Source: Lysinibacillus telephonicus
Lineage (GTDB): Bacteria > Bacillota > Bacilli > Bacillales_A > Planococcaceae
Direction of reading: 5' to 3'
Length of the DNA: 64,000 nt
NCBI RefSeq assembly: GCF_003966145.1
Contig: NZ_RXNR01000001.1
Coordinates: 1 to 64,000, forward strand
The notes beneath the pieces are model-generated. The model searched no databases. It was not told the DNA's origin and was given only the letters and a program-made list of their open reading frames with translations. Below are positions 43,697-56,839 of this stretch, in pieces (within the stretch, counting starts at the first letter, position 1; each line of letters starts with the position of its first letter). A program made the translations under genes and the position numbers.

Positions 43697-44197
43697 TTAT
43701 CCTAATAGTTCTTCCACTGATTTACCGCGAAGTTTTGCAACGTCCTCTGCGCGTTTTAGTTCAGTTAAACCTGCAATAGTTGCACGCACCATGTTAATAG
43801 GTGTGTTTGAACCTAGAGATTTTGAAAGAATATCAGTAATACCAGCAAGTTCAAGTACGGCACGTACAGGACCACCAGCGATAACTCCAGTACCTGGAGC
43901 AGCAGGTTTTACTAAGATTTTACCTGCTCCAAAGTGACCAACTACATCATGTGGAGTTGTTCCACCAACACGTGGCACTTCGATTAAGTTTTTCTTCGCG
44001 TCTTCAACAGCTTTGCGGATAGCATCTGGAACCTCTTGAGCTTTACCAGTACCGAAACCTACATGACCGTTTTTATCACCTACAACAACTAGTGCTGTAA
44101 AGCGGAAGCGACGTCCACCTTTAACAACTTTAGCTACGCGGTTAATAGTAACTACGCGTTCTTCAAGTTCAAGTTTGTTTGCGTCAATGCGACTCAT
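43697..44197 (-). CDS. rpsE: 30S ribosomal protein S5
   Basis: 166-aa S5 with the dsRNA-binding-like N-terminal domain ([21 protein letters not shown]) and the conserved C-terminal domain ([19 protein letters not shown]). The loop around VVKGGRRF, where spectinomycin-resistance changes occur, looks wild type. Confidence 0.97.
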   Translation of the reverse strand: MSRIDANKLELEERVVTINRVAKVVKGGRRFRFTALVVVGDKNGHVGFGTGKAQEVPDAIRKAVEDAKKNLIEVPRVGGTTPHDVVGHFGAGKILVKPAAPGTGVIAGGPVRAVLELAGITDILSKSLGSNTPINMVRATIAGLTELKRAEDVAKLRGKSVEELLG

Positions 44198-44218
44198 GAA
44201 GTATGTCCCTCCTTCTTA

Positions 44219-44587
44219 TTAAAATTCTAAGCCGTTTTCACGTGCAGCTTCAGCTAAAGCTTTCACACGTCCATGATATAAGTAACCACCACGGTCAAAT
44301 ACAACAGCAGTAATATTTTTTTCCGCAGCGCGTTTAGCGATTGTTTCACCAATTTTTGCCGCAGCTTCTACATTGCTACCTGCACCCTCGAAATCTTTTT
44401 CTTGAGTTGATGCACTAACAAGTGTTACGCCTGCAACATCGTCAATAATTTGCGCATAGATGTTCTTGTTTGAACGGAATACGTTTAAACGTGGACGCTC
44501 AGCAGTACCCGAAATTTTAGAACGAACACGCGCATGACGTTTTTTACGAACTTGATTTTTATCTTGTTTCGTAATCACAGAGGTCAC
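44219..44587 (-). CDS. rplR: 50S ribosomal protein L18
   Basis: 122-aa 5S-rRNA-binding protein ([49 protein letters not shown] at the end). Between rplF and rpsE. Confidence 0.97.
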   Translation of the reverse strand: MTSVITKQDKNQVRKKRHARVRSKISGTAERPRLNVFRSNKNIYAQIIDDVAGVTLVSASTQEKDFEGAGSNVEAAAKIGETIAKRAAEKNITAVVFDRGGYLYHGRVKALAEAARENGLEF

Positions 44588-44611
44588 TCCTTTCTAACGC
44601 TTTATGCAGCA

Positions 44612-45151
44612 TTATTTACCTGTTTTACCTTCTTTACGACGTACGAATTCGCCTTCATAGCGGATACCTTTACCTTTATATGGCTCTGGTGGACGAACGT
44701 CACGGATGTTAGATGCAAAAGCACCAACGCGTTCTTTACTAATGCCTTTAACGACTACTTTTGTGTTTGAAGGAACTTCGATTTCTAGACCTTCTTCTGG
44801 TGTGAACTCTACTGGGTGAGAGTAACCAACGTTAAGAACAAGCTTTTTACCTTGTAGTTGCGCACGGTAACCTACACCGATAAGTTCTAGAGAACGAGAG
44901 AATCCTTCAGAAACACCAGTTACCATGTTTGCTAGTAAGGCACGAGTTGTACCGTGAATAGTACGGTGTTCTTTTGATTCAGAAGGACGAACAACTGTGA
45001 TGATGTTGCCTTCTTGCTCAATTTTCATATCTTTGTTGAATTGACGAGTTAATTCGCCTTTTGGTCCTTTAACAGTAACTGTGTTGTCATCAGCAACAGT
45101 CACAGTAACGTTAGCTGGAACCTCAATTGGTTTTTTACCTACACGAGACAT
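44612..45151 (-). CDS. rplF: 50S ribosomal protein L6
   Basis: 179-aa L6 with two related domains ([18 protein letters not shown]; the [16 protein letters not shown] motif near the end). Standard position. Confidence 0.97.
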   Translation of the reverse strand: MSRVGKKPIEVPANVTVTVADDNTVTVKGPKGELTRQFNKDMKIEQEGNIITVVRPSESKEHRTIHGTTRALLANMVTGVSEGFSRSLELIGVGYRAQLQGKKLVLNVGYSHPVEFTPEEGLEIEVPSNTKVVVKGISKERVGAFASNIRDVRPPEPYKGKGIRYEGEFVRRKEGKTGK

Positions 45152-45181
45152 TTAGTTGCACCTCCATTCATTTATTACTTA

Positions 45182-45580
45182 TTACCAAATGTAAGCTAAG
45201 ATTTCTCCGCCAACTTTTTTAGCACGTGCTTCTTTGTCAGTTAATACACCTTGAGAAGTTGATACTAAAGCGATACCTAAACCATTTAGTACTTTTGGTA
45301 CTTCGTTTGTTTTAGCATATACGCGTAAACCTGGTTTTGAAATACGTTTTAAACCAGTGATAACACGTTCGTTATCTTTTCCATATTTTAAGAAGATACG
45401 GATGATACCTTGCTTATTATCTTCAACATACTCAACATCACGAACGAAACCTTCACGCTTTAAAATTTCAGCGATTTCTTTCTTTAAGTTGGAAGCGGGT
45501 ACTTCTAACTTTTCGTGACGAACCATGTTAGCATTACGAATGCGTGTAAGCATATCTGCAATTGGATCTGTCATTGTCAT
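45182..45580 (-). CDS. rpsH: 30S ribosomal protein S8
   Basis: 132-aa S8 ([52 protein letters not shown] at the end). In other bacteria S8 represses the spc operon. Standard position after rpsN. Confidence 0.97.
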   Translation of the reverse strand: MTMTDPIADMLTRIRNANMVRHEKLEVPASNLKKEIAEILKREGFVRDVEYVEDNKQGIIRIFLKYGKDNERVITGLKRISKPGLRVYAKTNEVPKVLNGLGIALVSTSQGVLTDKEARAKKVGGEILAYIW

Positions 45581-45609
45581 AAATTTTACCTCCTTCCCAA
45601 TTTAGGGGA

Positions 45610-45813
<204 letters not shown>

Positions 45814-45816
45814 TTA

Positions 45817-46356
45817 TTACTTTTGGAACGGCATACCGAATTGTGTCAATAACTCGCGAGCTTCTTCATCAGAATTCGCAGTTGTTACGATCACGATGTC
45901 CATACCGCGTACTTTTGAAACTTTATCGTAATCGATCTCAGGGAAAATTAATTGTTCTTTAACACCTAATGTGTAGTTTCCGCGACCATCAAATGCGTTT
46001 TTAGAAACACCACGGAAGTCACGTACACGTGGAAGTGCGATAGCAATTAATTTATCCAAGAATTCATACATACGTTCACCACGTAGTGTAACTTTTGCAC
46101 CGATAGGCATTCCTTCACGAAGACGGAAACCTGCAATCGATTTTTTCGCTCTTGTTACTACTGGTTTTTGACCAGTGATGATTGTTAATTCTTCTACAGC
46201 AGCATCTAATGCTTTAGAGTTTTGTACTGCATCACCAACACCCATGTTGATAACGATTTTTTCAACTTTAGGCACTTGCATTACTGATTTATAATTAAAT
46301 TTGCTCATTAGAGCAGGAGAAACTTCTTTTAAATATTTTTCTTTTAGGCGGCTCAT
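45817..46356 (-). CDS. rplE: 50S ribosomal protein L5
   Basis: 179-aa 5S-rRNA-binding protein ([42 protein letters not shown]). Between rplX and rpsN. Confidence 0.97.
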   Translation of the reverse strand: MSRLKEKYLKEVSPALMSKFNYKSVMQVPKVEKIVINMGVGDAVQNSKALDAAVEELTIITGQKPVVTRAKKSIAGFRLREGMPIGAKVTLRGERMYEFLDKLIAIALPRVRDFRGVSKNAFDGRGNYTLGVKEQLIFPEIDYDKVSKVRGMDIVIVTTANSDEEARELLTQFGMPFQK

Positions 46357-46384
46357 GTTCGTACCTCCCTTCTCAATTTACTTA

Positions 46385-46693
46385 TTAGTCGATTACTGCA
46401 CCTGATTTTTTTGCAACACGAACTTTTTTGCCATCTTCGATTTTGTAACCTACACGAGTCGGCTCGCCAGATTTAGGATCGATTAGCATTACGTTCGATA
46501 CGTGGATTGCAGCTTCTTGGCTTACGATTCCACCTTGTGGGTTTAACTGGTTAGGTTTAACGTGCTTTTTCACGATGTTTACACCTTCAACAAGAACACG
46601 GTCTTGTTTTGGGTAAGCAGCTAGAACAACGCCAACTTTACCTTTATCTTTACCAGTAATAACTTTTACTTTGTCGCCCTTTTTAACATGCAT
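46385..46693 (-). CDS. rplX: 50S ribosomal protein L24
   Basis: 102-aa KOW-domain protein ([20 protein letters not shown]). I start at the ATG at 46693, downstream of AGGAGGTG; the longer frame to 46726 includes that site. Confidence 0.95.
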   Translation of the reverse strand: MHVKKGDKVKVITGKDKGKVGVVLAAYPKQDRVLVEGVNIVKKHVKPNQLNPQGGIVSQEAAIHVSNVMLIDPKSGEPTRVGYKIEDGKKVRVAKKSGAVID

Positions 46694-46730
46694 TATGTGT
46701 CGCACCTCCTTGATTGGTACTATCATGAAA

Positions 46731-47099
46731 TTAAAGAACTTCTGGAGCTAATGAAACGATTTTCATGAAGTTGCTATCACGTAATTCACGTGCAACAGGC
46801 CCGAAAATACGAGTTCCGCGTGGTGACTTATCGTCTTTGATGATTACGCAAGCATTTTCGTCAAATTTAATATAAGTACCATCTTTACGGCGAACGCCAG
46901 ATTTTGTGCGAACGACAACAGCCTTAACAACGTCACCTTTCTTGACAACGCCTCCTGGTGTTGCTTTCTTAACTGTACAAACTACGATATCACCGATGTT
47001 AGCAGTTTTACGGCCAGAACCACCAAGCACTTTAATTGTTAAAACTTCACGTGCACCTGAGTTGTCAGCAACTTTCATACGAGTTTCTTGTTGGATCAC
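46731..47099 (-). CDS. rplN: 50S ribosomal protein L14
   Basis: 122-aa L14 starting [17 protein letters not shown], full length. Forms part of the intersubunit bridge. Confidence 0.97.
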   Translation of the reverse strand: MIQQETRMKVADNSGAREVLTIKVLGGSGRKTANIGDIVVCTVKKATPGGVVKKGDVVKAVVVRTKSGVRRKDGTYIKFDENACVIIKDDKSPRGTRIFGPVARELRDSNFMKIVSLAPEVL

Positions 47100-47141
47100 T
47101 TAGGTTACCTCCCTTCGGAATATGAATGTTTCCGAAATGTA

Positions 47142-47405
47142 TTAAATAATAACCGCTTTTTCTACGATTTCCACTAGGCGGAAACGCTTAGTAGCTGATA
47201 GCGGGCGAGTTTCCATGATACGTACGATATCACCGATTTTCGCTTCATTTAACTCATCATGAGCCTTGAATTTTTTAGAGTATTTTACACGTTTTCCGTA
47301 TAATTTGTGTTTCTTATAAGTTTCAACAAGAACAGTAACTGTTTTGTCCATTTTATCTGAAACGACACGGCCTGTGTAAACTTTGCGTTGGTTACGCTCA
47401 GTCAT
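47142..47405 (-). CDS. rpsQ: 30S ribosomal protein S17
   Basis: 87-aa OB-fold protein ([43 protein letters not shown]). Between rpmC and rplN. Confidence 0.97.
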   Translation of the reverse strand: MTERNQRKVYTGRVVSDKMDKTVTVLVETYKKHKLYGKRVKYSKKFKAHDELNEAKIGDIVRIMETRPLSATKRFRLVEIVEKAVII

Positions 47406-47422
47406 TCTTTCAAACCTCCTTA

Positions 47423-48047
<625 letters not shown>

Positions 48048-48049
48048 AA

Positions 48050-48706
48050 TTATTTGCCTCCTTCCACAGAGTTCTTCTTCGTAGGAAGGACTTCACCACG
48101 GTAAATCCATACTTTAACACCTAATTTACCATAAGTAGTGTCAGCTTCTGCATGAGCATAGTCAATGTCAGCACGAAGAGTATGAAGTGGAACAGTTCCT
48201 TCGCTGTAATGTTCAGCACGCGCGATATCAGCGCCACCTAAACGACCAGATACTTGTGTTTTAATTCCTTTTGCACCAGCACGGATTGTGCGTTGGATTG
48301 CTTGTTTTTGAGCACGGCGGAATGATACGCGGTTCTCAAGTTGACGAGCGATGTTTTCAGCTACTAAACGAGCATCAAGATCAGCTTTTTTAATTTCTAC
48401 GATGTTAATGTGTACACGTTTACCAGTTAAATCGTTAAGGTATTTACGTAAGTTTTCTACTTCTGTACCGCCTTTACCGATTACCATACCTGGTTTCGCA
48501 GTGTGAATTGTAATGTTTACGCGATTTGCAGCGCGCTCGATTTCTACTTTAGAAACTGATGCATCTTTTAAAGCAGATTCGATATATTTACGAATTTTAA
48601 TATCTTCGTGAAGTAAAGTCGCATATTCTTTTTCAGCGTACCATTTTGACTCCCAGTCACGAATAATACCAACTCGCAGTCCTATTGGATGTACTTTTTG
48701 ACCCAC
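48050..48706 (-). CDS. rpsC: 30S ribosomal protein S3
   Basis: 218-aa S3 with the KH domain (about 40-105; [20 protein letters not shown]) and the mRNA-entry C-terminal domain ([19 protein letters not shown]). Confidence 0.97.
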   Translation of the reverse strand: MGQKVHPIGLRVGIIRDWESKWYAEKEYATLLHEDIKIRKYIESALKDASVSKVEIERAANRVNITIHTAKPGMVIGKGGTEVENLRKYLNDLTGKRVHINIVEIKKADLDARLVAENIARQLENRVSFRRAQKQAIQRTIRAGAKGIKTQVSGRLGGADIARAEHYSEGTVPLHTLRADIDYAHAEADTTYGKLGVKVWIYRGEVLPTKKNSVEGGK

Positions 48707-48709
48707 GGA

Positions 48710-49054
48710 TTAACCCTCCTTCTTCTCAGATACCACTACAGTAATGTGGCTTGTGCGTTTATTAATTGCGCTTGCACGTCCTTGTGCACGTGGACGGAAA
48801 CGTTTTAATGTTGGACCTTCATCTACAAAGATCTCAGAAACAACTAGGTTGTTTACATCTAATTCATAGTTGTGCTCAGCGTTAGCAACTGCAGATTTTA
48901 ATACTTTCTCAACGACTGGAGACGCCGCTTTTGGAGTATGACGTAAAATTGCAACTGCTTCACCAACTTGCTTGCCTCGGATTAAGTCTACTACTAGGCG
49001 AACTTTACGAGGAGCGATGCGCACTGTGCGAGCGATAGCTTTAGCTTGTGTCAT
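48710..49054 (-). CDS. rplV: 50S ribosomal protein L22
   Basis: 114-aa L22 with the tunnel loop near residues 80-100 ([25 protein letters not shown]) of normal length, so no macrolide-resistance insertion or deletion is seen. Confidence 0.97.
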   Translation of the reverse strand: MTQAKAIARTVRIAPRKVRLVVDLIRGKQVGEAVAILRHTPKAASPVVEKVLKSAVANAEHNYELDVNNLVVSEIFVDEGPTLKRFRPRAQGRASAINKRTSHITVVVSEKKEG

Positions 49055-49076
49055 TAGGATTTACCTCCTCTCAAAA

Positions 49077-49355
49077 TTAGCGTCTTGTTTTCTTGTCATC
49101 CGCACCGTGACCTTTGTAAGTACGTGTTGGTGCGAACTCGCCTAATTTATGACCTACCATATCTTCTGTCACGTATACAGGAACATGTTTGCGTCCATCA
49201 TATACTGCGATCGTTAGTCCGATGAAATTCGGGAAGATAGTAGAACGGCGAGACCAAGTTTTAATAACTTGTTTTTTCTCAGAACCTTGTTGTGCTTCAA
49301 CCTTTTTCATTAAGTGATCATCCACAAAAGGTCCTTTTTTCAAGCTGCGACCCAT
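49077..49355 (-). CDS. rpsS: 30S ribosomal protein S19
   Basis: 92-aa S19 ([34 protein letters not shown]). Between rplB and rplV. Confidence 0.97.
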   Translation of the reverse strand: MGRSLKKGPFVDDHLMKKVEAQQGSEKKQVIKTWSRRSTIFPNFIGLTIAVYDGRKHVPVYVTEDMVGHKLGEFAPTRTYKGHGADDKKTRR

Positions 49356-49415
49356 TTAGGAACCTCCCTCCGTGACTCCACCACGGCCGGAATACCGAAC
49401 CGTAGTTTTATCACA

Positions 49416-50246
49416 TTATTTTTTGCGACTACGAATGATTAACTTATTAGTTTTGTTTTTCTTCTTGCGAGTTTTATAACCAAGAGCTGGTTTACCCCAA
49501 GGTGTCATTGGAGATTTACGTCCGATTGGAGAACGTCCTTCACCACCACCGTGTGGGTGATCGTTAGGGTTCATTACAGAACCACGAACAGTTGGGCGTT
49601 TACCTAACCAACGAGAACGACCTGCTTTACCAATGTGGATAAGTTCGTGTTGTTCGTTACCAACTTGACCGATAGTAGCACGGCAAGTTGCTAATACTAA
49701 GCGAACTTCACCAGATTGTAGACGGATGATTACGTATTTGCCTTCACGACCAAGTACTTGTGCAGAAGTACCAGCAGAACGTACCAATTGTCCACCTTTA
49801 CCAGGTTTTAACTCGATGTTATGGATTGTAGTACCCATTGGAATGTTTGCTAATGGTAATGCGTTACCTACTTTAATGTCTGCATCTGGACCAGATTCGA
49901 TTGTTTGACCAACTTCTAATCCTTTTGGAGCTAAGATGTAACGTTTTTCACCGTCAGCGTAGTTAATTAATGCGATATTCGCAGAGCGGTTTGGATCATA
50001 TTCAATAGTAGCAACGCGTCCTGGAATTCCATCTTTAAGACGTTTGAAGTCGATTACGCGATATTGCTTCTTATGACCGCCACCATGATGACGAACAGTA
50101 ATTTTACCTTGGTTGTTGCGACCAGCTTTGCGTTTGATTGGTTCTAATAAAGACTTTTCAGGTTTATTAGTAGTAATTTCCGCAAAGTCAGATGACGTCA
50201 TGTTACGACGACCATTTGAGGTTGGTTTATACTTTTTAATCGCCAT
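49416..50246 (-). CDS. rplB: 50S ribosomal protein L2
   Basis: 276-aa L2. The conserved His of the peptidyl-transferase vicinity lies in [14 protein letters not shown] (near residue 229). Starts [16 protein letters not shown]. Confidence 0.97.
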   Translation of the reverse strand: MAIKKYKPTSNGRRNMTSSDFAEITTNKPEKSLLEPIKRKAGRNNQGKITVRHHGGGHKKQYRVIDFKRLKDGIPGRVATIEYDPNRSANIALINYADGEKRYILAPKGLEVGQTIESGPDADIKVGNALPLANIPMGTTIHNIELKPGKGGQLVRSAGTSAQVLGREGKYVIIRLQSGEVRLVLATCRATIGQVGNEQHELIHIGKAGRSRWLGKRPTVRGSVMNPNDHPHGGGEGRSPIGRKSPMTPWGKPALGYKTRKKKNKTNKLIIRSRKK

Positions 50247-50292
50247 TTGTTTTCCCTCCTTCTTAATTGTTCACTTTATATCTTCTAAGATA

Positions 50293-50577
50293 TTAGATCT
50301 CAAAAATTTCGATTTCTTTACTATCAGCAGTTAATTTAACGATTGCTTTACGGCGTTTGTTTGTATAACCACCGAATTTACCAACGCGTTTAAATTTACC
50401 TTTGTAATTCATAATGTTCACTTTTTCAACTTTTACATCAAAGATAGCTTCTACAGCATCTTTAACTTGAGTTTTGTTTGCGCGAACATCAACTTCGAAA
50501 GTGTATTTTTTGTCAGCCAAAAGTTCTGAAGAACGCTCAGTAATGACCGGACGTTTAATGATATCACGTGCTTCCAT
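50293..50577 (-). CDS. rplW: 50S ribosomal protein L23
   Basis: 94-aa L23 at the tunnel exit ([22 protein letters not shown]). Its ATG overlaps the rplD stop. Confidence 0.96.
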   Translation of the reverse strand: MEARDIIKRPVITERSSELLADKKYTFEVDVRANKTQVKDAVEAIFDVKVEKVNIMNYKGKFKRVGKFGGYTNKRRKAIVKLTADSKEIEIFEI

Positions 50578-51200
50578 TATCCAAGCACCTCCTCAACTTT
50601 TTCTACTGCAGCTTTTGTGAAAACAACTTTGTCGTGACCTAATAGATCAAGAACGTTGATTCCTGCAGCTGTTAAAACAGTTACACCAGGGATGTTACGA
50701 GCAGATAATGCTACGTTTTCATTTAGCTCAGCTGTTACGAATAAAGCTTTTGAATCAATGTTTAAGTTATTTAAGATCGCTACGAAATCTTTAGTTTTTG
50801 GTGCATCTAATTGTAATGCATCAAGAACTACGAAGTTTTGTTCTACAACTTTAGCTGATAAAGCTGATTTAAGAGCTAAGCGACGAACTTTCTTCGGTAA
50901 TTTATAGCTGTAGCTGCGTGGAGTTGGTCCGAATACGACACCACCACCGCGCCATTGTGGAGAGCGGATAGAACCTTGACGTGCACGGCCAGTTCCTTTT
51001 TGACGCCATGGTTTACGTCCACCACCAGAAACTTCAGAGCGGTTTTTTACTTTATGATTACCTTGACGTAGAGAAGCGCGTTGAGCGATTACTGCGTCGA
51101 ATAATACTGCTTCGTTTGGCTCAATTCCGAAAACTGCATCGTTTAATTCGATTTCGCCAACTGAAGCACCTGTTTGACTAAGTACAGATACCTTTGTCAT
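50577..51200 (-). CDS. rplD: 50S ribosomal protein L4
   Basis: 207-aa L4 with the tunnel-lining extension ([22 protein letters not shown], residues 56-77) in wild-type form. Confidence 0.97.
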   Translation of the reverse strand: MTKVSVLSQTGASVGEIELNDAVFGIEPNEAVLFDAVIAQRASLRQGNHKVKNRSEVSGGGRKPWRQKGTGRARQGSIRSPQWRGGGVVFGPTPRSYSYKLPKKVRRLALKSALSAKVVEQNFVVLDALQLDAPKTKDFVAILNNLNIDSKALFVTAELNENVALSARNIPGVTVLTAAGINVLDLLGHDKVVFTKAAVEKVEEVLG

Positions 51201-51226
51201 TCCTGTTTCCTCCTTTCTTCGAGAAA

Positions 51227-51856
51227 TTATTTAGATTTTACAGCAGACTTAACTGTAACTAATGCTTTTTTAGAACCAGGAACATTACCTTTAACTAGTA
51301 GTAAGTTACGTTCTGCATCAACTTTTACGATTTCTAAGTTTTGGATCGTAACTACATTGCCACCAGTTTGACCAGGTAAAGCTTTTTGTTTGAATACGCG
51401 GTTCGGAGCTACTGGACCCATTGAACCAGGACGACGGTGGTAACGAGAACCGTGAGCCATAGGACCACGAGATTGTCCGTGGCGTTTAATTACACCTTGG
51501 AAACCTTTACCTTTAGTAACACCTGTTACATCTACTACATCGCCTTCTGCGAAAATTTCTACTTTGACTTCTTGACCAACTTCGTATTCTTCAACGTTTA
51601 CGTTGCGGAATTCACGAATGAAGCGCTTAGGAGCAGTATTCGCTTTTGCTACGTGACCTTGCTCTGGTTTGTTTGAAAGCTTAACGCGCTTATCTTCAAA
51701 ACCAACTTGGATCGCTTCGTAGCCATCAGTTTCAACAGTTTTCTTTTGAAGCACTACGTTTGGAGCAGCTTCGATAACTGTTACTGGGATTAAATCGCCA
51801 TTCTCAGCGAAAACTTGAGTCATACCGATTTTTCTACCTAAGATTCCTTTAGTCAT
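51227..51856 (-). CDS. rplC: 50S ribosomal protein L3
   Basis: 209-aa L3 with the peptidyl-transferase-facing loop ([22 protein letters not shown], near 125-147, and APNRVFKQK). No sign of the linezolid/tiamulin-type loop changes. Confidence 0.97.
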   Translation of the reverse strand: MTKGILGRKIGMTQVFAENGDLIPVTVIEAAPNVVLQKKTVETDGYEAIQVGFEDKRVKLSNKPEQGHVAKANTAPKRFIREFRNVNVEEYEVGQEVKVEIFAEGDVVDVTGVTKGKGFQGVIKRHGQSRGPMAHGSRYHRRPGSMGPVAPNRVFKQKALPGQTGGNVVTIQNLEIVKVDAERNLLLVKGNVPGSKKALVTVKSAVKSK

Positions 51857-51903
51857 TTGTCACACCTCCTGTGATTATTAAAAAGTTCTATTTGTTTTTA
51901 CCA

Positions 51904-52335
<432 letters not shown>

Positions 52336-52340
52336 TCAAC

Positions 52341-52369
52341 ATTATATACAATAAAAAAAGAATTAGCAA
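52341..52369 (-). promoter_or_regulatory. SigA promoter of the S10 operon
   Basis: On the minus strand TTGCTA (52364-52369) and a perfect TATAAT (52341-52346), 17 bp apart. Needed because rpsJ here is no longer fed by tuf. Confidence 0.75.
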
Positions 52370-52532
52370 GCGTTTTTGCTATATTCTTTTAAATTGTTGT
52401 CATTTTATAAGACATTTTTCTAGAATAAGTTTTGAAGCGTTTATTAGTATAAAAGAAATTATTCATTCTTTCAAACTATTTCTCGAAAAAGTTCATGGTA
52501 ATTTGAGTTTGGATTGCCTTTTAAATGTAAAC

Positions 52533-52558
52533 AACGCTCCCTCATCCAAGGAAGCGTT
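52533..52558 (-). terminator. Terminator after the antiporter gene
   Basis: AACGCTCCCT and AGGAAGCGTT form a stem 5 bp after the antiporter stop, with a T-rich tail on the minus strand. Confidence 0.75.
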
Positions 52559-52562
52559 CGTT

Positions 52563-53879
52563 TTATAAAACAAATACGATGGCAAGCCAGCCAAATATGA
52601 TTAATGGAATATTATAAAATATGAATGTGGGTACACATGTATCCCAGATATGATTATGCTGACCATCTGAGTTTAAACCTGATGTTGGTCCTAAAGTAGA
52701 ATCCGAAGCTGGGGAACCAGCATCTCCAAGTGCACCCGCTGTCCCTATCAACGCAATAATCGCTAACGGACTAAGACCTAGTTCAAGTGATAACGGCACA
52801 AATATAGCTGCGATAATTGGAATTGTTGCAAAGGAAGAACCGATACCCATTGTTACAATCAATCCGATAAGCAGCATAAGTAAAACTGCTAAACTTACAT
52901 TTCCATCTAATATCTTCAATGTATTTTCAACTAAAGTCTCTACATCTCCAGTCGCATTGATAACAGATGAAAAGCCATTTGCTGCAATAATAACGAATCC
53001 AACAAACGCCATCATTCTCATCCCATCAGAAAGAATGACATCTGCATCCTTCCATTTCAAAGCACCTGTAATATACAGTACTCCTATACCAGCAAGGGCA
53101 CCTACAATCATTGAATCTGTTGGAATTTGAACCAGCACTGCTGCAATTAGAGCAATAATAGTAAAAATAATATTTCGTTTTTTAATCGTTACTTCAATTG
53201 CATCTTTTTCAATGTTAACCATTTTATATGTTCTTGGCTTACGATAGAAGAAGAATGCACATACCAAACCAAACACCATACCTAGTGCCGGGATAGCCAT
53301 CGCTTTTGGTATTTCAGACATGTCAATTTCTAAACCAAGAAGCCCCATCTGTGTAGCAACGATCTCTTGATAAATAAACCCAAACCCATATGGTAAAAAG
53401 ATATATGGTGTAATTAAACCGAATGTAATTATACAAGCAACTAAGCGACGGTCCACTTCTAATAAATTTAAGATCTTTAAAATTGGTGGAACTAAAAGTG
53501 GAATAAATGCAATATGAATTGGAATTAGGTTTTGAGAGAAGATAGCCATTAATAATAGGAAGAAAAAGATAAGCCCTTTTGCCAATACCTTATTTTTTGA
53601 ATCTCCTTCTTTACGAACAACCTTTAGAATGAGTGAAATAAGTAAATCAGGAATTCCCGTTTTTGAGATGGCTACAGCAAACCCACCTAGCAAACCATAA
53701 CTAAGTGCTACTTTTGCACCTCCGCCTAACCCTTCATTAAATGCAGCAATTGTTTCTGTAATCGTCATCCCACCAGTTAAACCACCGACGATACCACCGA
53801 TTATAAGTGATATTACTACATTAACTCTGAACAAGCTTAAAACCAACATGACGATTACCGCTATTAAAACCGCGTTCAT
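52563..53879 (-). CDS. Na+/H+ antiporter-family membrane protein (YuiF-like)
   Basis: 438 aa, about 11-12 hydrophobic helices. It resembles the NhaC-related YuiF group (LSYGLLGGFAVAISKTGIPDLL; GDAGSPASDSTLGPTSGLNSDGQHNHIWDTCVPTF near the C-terminus). Exchange of sodium or organic ions for protons is the family role; the exact substrate is unknown. It stands alone between rpsJ and the Bce module, with its own terminator. Confidence 0.8.
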   Translation of the reverse strand: MNAVLIAVIVMLVLSLFRVNVVISLIIGGIVGGLTGGMTITETIAAFNEGLGGGAKVALSYGLLGGFAVAISKTGIPDLLISLILKVVRKEGDSKNKVLAKGLIFFFLLLMAIFSQNLIPIHIAFIPLLVPPILKILNLLEVDRRLVACIITFGLITPYIFLPYGFGFIYQEIVATQMGLLGLEIDMSEIPKAMAIPALGMVFGLVCAFFFYRKPRTYKMVNIEKDAIEVTIKKRNIIFTIIALIAAVLVQIPTDSMIVGALAGIGVLYITGALKWKDADVILSDGMRMMAFVGFVIIAANGFSSVINATGDVETLVENTLKILDGNVSLAVLLMLLIGLIVTMGIGSSFATIPIIAAIFVPLSLELGLSPLAIIALIGTAGALGDAGSPASDSTLGPTSGLNSDGQHNHIWDTCVPTFIFYNIPLIIFGWLAIVFVL

Positions 53880-53961
53880 TGTTTTACCTCACACTTTCAT
53901 CTGCTAAATTAACAACGTGTTAAAGTGTAACTTCATTAAATTTAAAAGTCAATGCAAATAA

Positions 53962-54005
53962 AAATCGTTATAATTTTCCCTACATTCGAAAAATTATAAC
54001 GATTT
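53962..54005 (-). terminator. Terminator after the Bce permease
   Basis: AAATCGTTATAATTTT and AAAATTATAACGATTT form a perfect 16-bp stem, with TTTAT following on the minus strand, 7 bp after the permease stop. Confidence 0.8.
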
Positions 54006-54012
54006 CCTTTTA

Positions 54013-55983
54013 TTATAATGACTCTCTTATAACCCTTTTATAATAGCCGATTGAAAGAATCATAAATATAACATACATCATCACATATAAGCACATTGTA
54101 ATAACGAGTGGGGCTACTAACTCTGTACCAAATAGCCACCAACCAGATTTTACTGCAAAATAACTGTGAAGTAGGCCGATTATTAAAGGCACACCAAAAT
54201 TAAATGCTTGTTTAGCATATATCCCTTTCATAATCTGAGAAGATGAAAAACCGATTTTTCTTAGAATCATATATGAAGCTTTTTCTTCTTCAGCTTCTGC
54301 CATCTGTTTAAAGTAAAGAATGCTGCCTGTAGTTAGTAAAAAGGCTAATCCTAAAAATGCAGTTATAAAAATGGTTAAACCAAAAATAGCAATATTATTT
54401 TCCCTTAGTTGTTCATACGATGATTGGGTGTAATTTTTGTTATTTAAGACTACCTGTCTCTCTTCAGCAAGGCTGCTATAAATCTCTTCAGCTTTCGGCA
54501 TATCCTCTTCATGTACGAGGTTTATTCCTATTTGTGAATAAATCTCATGCTGTTCATTAGCTGTATTAATTTCCTCAAATAACTTATCTGGTACAACTAA
54601 TATTGGGCCACCATACATAGCACGGCTTGATAAAAGGTAATCTTCTCGAATATCCTTAATGAACAATGAAACATCTTTCCCGCCTAAACTTACTACGATG
54701 TTCTGTTCTTTTTTTAAAGGTAATATTTCAAAAAGTATATTTACATAGCTTGTGACAAAAGCTTCTCCCTCTTTCAATTGAATACTAGGCTCTACTTGTT
54801 GAAATTGACTTAAGGGAATAACAGGTGTTGTGGTCTCTTCACTAAATAAAGGACTATTCTTCAAATTATCATCGACCAAGTCTTTTATATCTAGCATAAC
54901 ACTTGCAATATCATACGTTTCTTTCTCATATTCAATGTTTTCTAGAGTTAATCGATCCAAAAATTCAATTCCTTGATTATTCAATAAAATATAATCATAC
55001 GGTGAAGACTGCCTTGCATTTGTTTCTGATGAATAGTAGGAAATGTAGGATAAGCTTGTAATACCCACTGACAATCCAGTTAAAACAGTAATTAGTGTTA
55101 ATGACTTCGAATTCCCCTTCATGCGATGCATAATAGGAGTTACAGCTAATACGTCTGTTATGTTTAAATGCCCTTTCTTGCTTCCACGCAGCATATTCAT
55201 GATTAAAGCAACCGAATAACGGAAAACAAAATACGTCCCTAAAATAGTAGTCCCAAGAATAATTAGCATATGCAAAAATAGGTTATTAAATAAATCGCTT
55301 TTTCCTGCATCAAATAAAAGTGTAGATTGGTAGTAGCCATAAACAATTAGAAGCAACCCTAGTAACCCCATTACCATATGGAAAATACTAAAGCGTTTCA
55401 CTCGTTCATCTGTTGTCTTAGCTGCAGTAAATAACGATAATAAAGAAACACTACGTATTAACCATGTCATTTGCAGCAATATGACGACAAGCAAAATTGA
55501 AAAGATGATTACAGATTGTTTAAATGCCTCCTGAGAAAACGATAAATGCACAATCATATCAACTTCCAACATTTTTATTAAAATCATCGCAAAAAGACGA
55601 GAGCTAAAAAATCCAATAATCATCCCAAGACTAATGGCCAAGACAAATAAAATAATATTTTCTAGTGCAATCAATCTAACAACTAACCCTTTTGTCATTC
55701 CAATCAATTGAAACAAACCAAATTCTTTGCTTCGCCGCTTCATAAACAAATGATTTGCATACAGAACAAAGAACGTAACAATAAAATATAAAATATAACC
55801 CCCTGCTCCAAAGCCTGCGGATGCTGTACCACTTTCTTTAAGTGCTTCCTGAACAGTCGGGTTGTACCTTAGCGTAGTAAATGAAAAGCATAATGTTACA
55901 CTAAAAATTAAAGCAAAGAAGTATAAGTAGTAATGCTTTAAATTTTTACGCATGCTTCTTAAAACTAATTTACTAAGCGTCAT
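54013..55983 (-). CDS. Bce-type ABC transporter permease
   Basis: 656-aa permease with ten helices and the large extracellular domain between helices 7 and 8 (about residues 310-520) that defines BceB-like peptide-antibiotic transporters. Two FtsX-like regions lie at the ends. The ATG at 55983 has the best spacing from AGGCGG and matches the usual MTLSKLV beginning; in-frame GTG/ATG at 55992-55989 are alternatives. It overlaps the ATPase gene. With the kinase it forms the sensor complex for cell-wall antibiotics such as bacitracin or lantibiotics; the inducer cannot be read. Confidence 0.88.
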   Translation of the reverse strand: MTLSKLVLRSMRKNLKHYYLYFFALIFSVTLCFSFTTLRYNPTVQEALKESGTASAGFGAGGYILYFIVTFFVLYANHLFMKRRSKEFGLFQLIGMTKGLVVRLIALENIILFVLAISLGMIIGFFSSRLFAMILIKMLEVDMIVHLSFSQEAFKQSVIIFSILLVVILLQMTWLIRSVSLLSLFTAAKTTDERVKRFSIFHMVMGLLGLLLIVYGYYQSTLLFDAGKSDLFNNLFLHMLIILGTTILGTYFVFRYSVALIMNMLRGSKKGHLNITDVLAVTPIMHRMKGNSKSLTLITVLTGLSVGITSLSYISYYSSETNARQSSPYDYILLNNQGIEFLDRLTLENIEYEKETYDIASVMLDIKDLVDDNLKNSPLFSEETTTPVIPLSQFQQVEPSIQLKEGEAFVTSYVNILFEILPLKKEQNIVVSLGGKDVSLFIKDIREDYLLSSRAMYGGPILVVPDKLFEEINTANEQHEIYSQIGINLVHEEDMPKAEEIYSSLAEERQVVLNNKNYTQSSYEQLRENNIAIFGLTIFITAFLGLAFLLTTGSILYFKQMAEAEEEKASYMILRKIGFSSSQIMKGIYAKQAFNFGVPLIIGLLHSYFAVKSGWWLFGTELVAPLVITMCLYVMMYVIFMILSIGYYKRVIRESL

Positions 55984-56734
55984 AGCCATCACCGCCTAGT
56001 ACACTTTGCGTATTTAAAATTTGCTGGAAAAATTGTTGGCGCGTTTTATCTCCTCTATATAATTCTGTGTAGATCACACCATCTTTCAAAAATAACACAC
56101 GAGAACAAAAGCTTGCCGCAACAGAATCGTGCGTTACCATCATTATTGTCACAGATTTTTCCTTATTGATATTTTCTAAATTTGTTAATAATGCGGTAGC
56201 CGATTTTGAATCGAGTGCTCCAGTAGGCTCATCTGCAAATACTAGAGAAGGATTTGAGATTAGGGCTCTTGCTGCGGAAGTTCTTTGCTTCTGGCCTCCC
56301 GACACTTCATTTGGATATTTATTTAAAATATCTTTTATCCCAAGCAATTCAACAATTTCTTTCAAACGACTTTCAGCAACAGCTTTTGGCAGTTTACTAA
56401 TCGAAAATGGCAATAGAATATTTTCCTTAACCGTTAAAGTATCTAACAAATTATAGTCCTGAAAAATAAATCCAAGCTGTTCTCGTCTAAAGTTTGCCAG
56501 CGCTTTTTCTTTCATTGAACGTAAATTTTGACCGTTAATTTCAATAATTCCTTCTGTTGGGTGGTCAATTGAGCATAGGACATTTAATAGAGTCGTCTTG
56601 CCAGAGCCAGAAGGACCCATAATGCCGACAAATTCCCCTTTATTTACTTCTATATCAATGCCTTTTAAAACTTCTTGCGAATTCGTTTTTTTACCATATG
56701 TTTTTCTTATTTTTCTTCCAACTAAAACAGCCAT
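55973..56734 (-). CDS. Bce-type ABC transporter ATPase
   Basis: 253-aa ATPase of the MacB/BceA class: Walker [10 protein letters not shown], signature [15 protein letters not shown], Walker [14 protein letters not shown]-loop VTHDSVAA. The start at 56734 follows AAAGGAGCGG; a longer frame to 56806 runs into the promoter. Confidence 0.9.
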   Translation of the reverse strand: MAVLVGRKIRKTYGKKTNSQEVLKGIDIEVNKGEFVGIMGPSGSGKTTLLNVLCSIDHPTEGIIEINGQNLRSMKEKALANFRREQLGFIFQDYNLLDTLTVKENILLPFSISKLPKAVAESRLKEIVELLGIKDILNKYPNEVSGGQKQRTSAARALISNPSLVFADEPTGALDSKSATALLTNLENINKEKSVTIMMVTHDSVAASFCSRVLFLKDGVIYTELYRGDKTRQQFFQQILNTQSVLGGDGYDA

Positions 56735-56839
56735 ATTTTCCGCTCCTTTCATTACAATTACATTGTACAGTGGTAGTTCTGTAACTGCCTTCGATTTAGA
56801 TGACAAAATAAAATGGTAGGTGACAATTTTGTCATCTAC
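56735..56839 (-). promoter_or_regulatory. Response-regulator operator and promoter of the transporter genes
   Basis: A 26-bp palindrome at 56814-56839 has the core TGACA-ATTT-TGTCA, the inverted-repeat layout (half-site, 4-bp spacer, half-site) known for BceR-like regulators. A -10 TACAAT lies about 60 bp downstream near 56766 with only a poor -35, as expected for an activator-dependent promoter. Confidence 0.6.
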
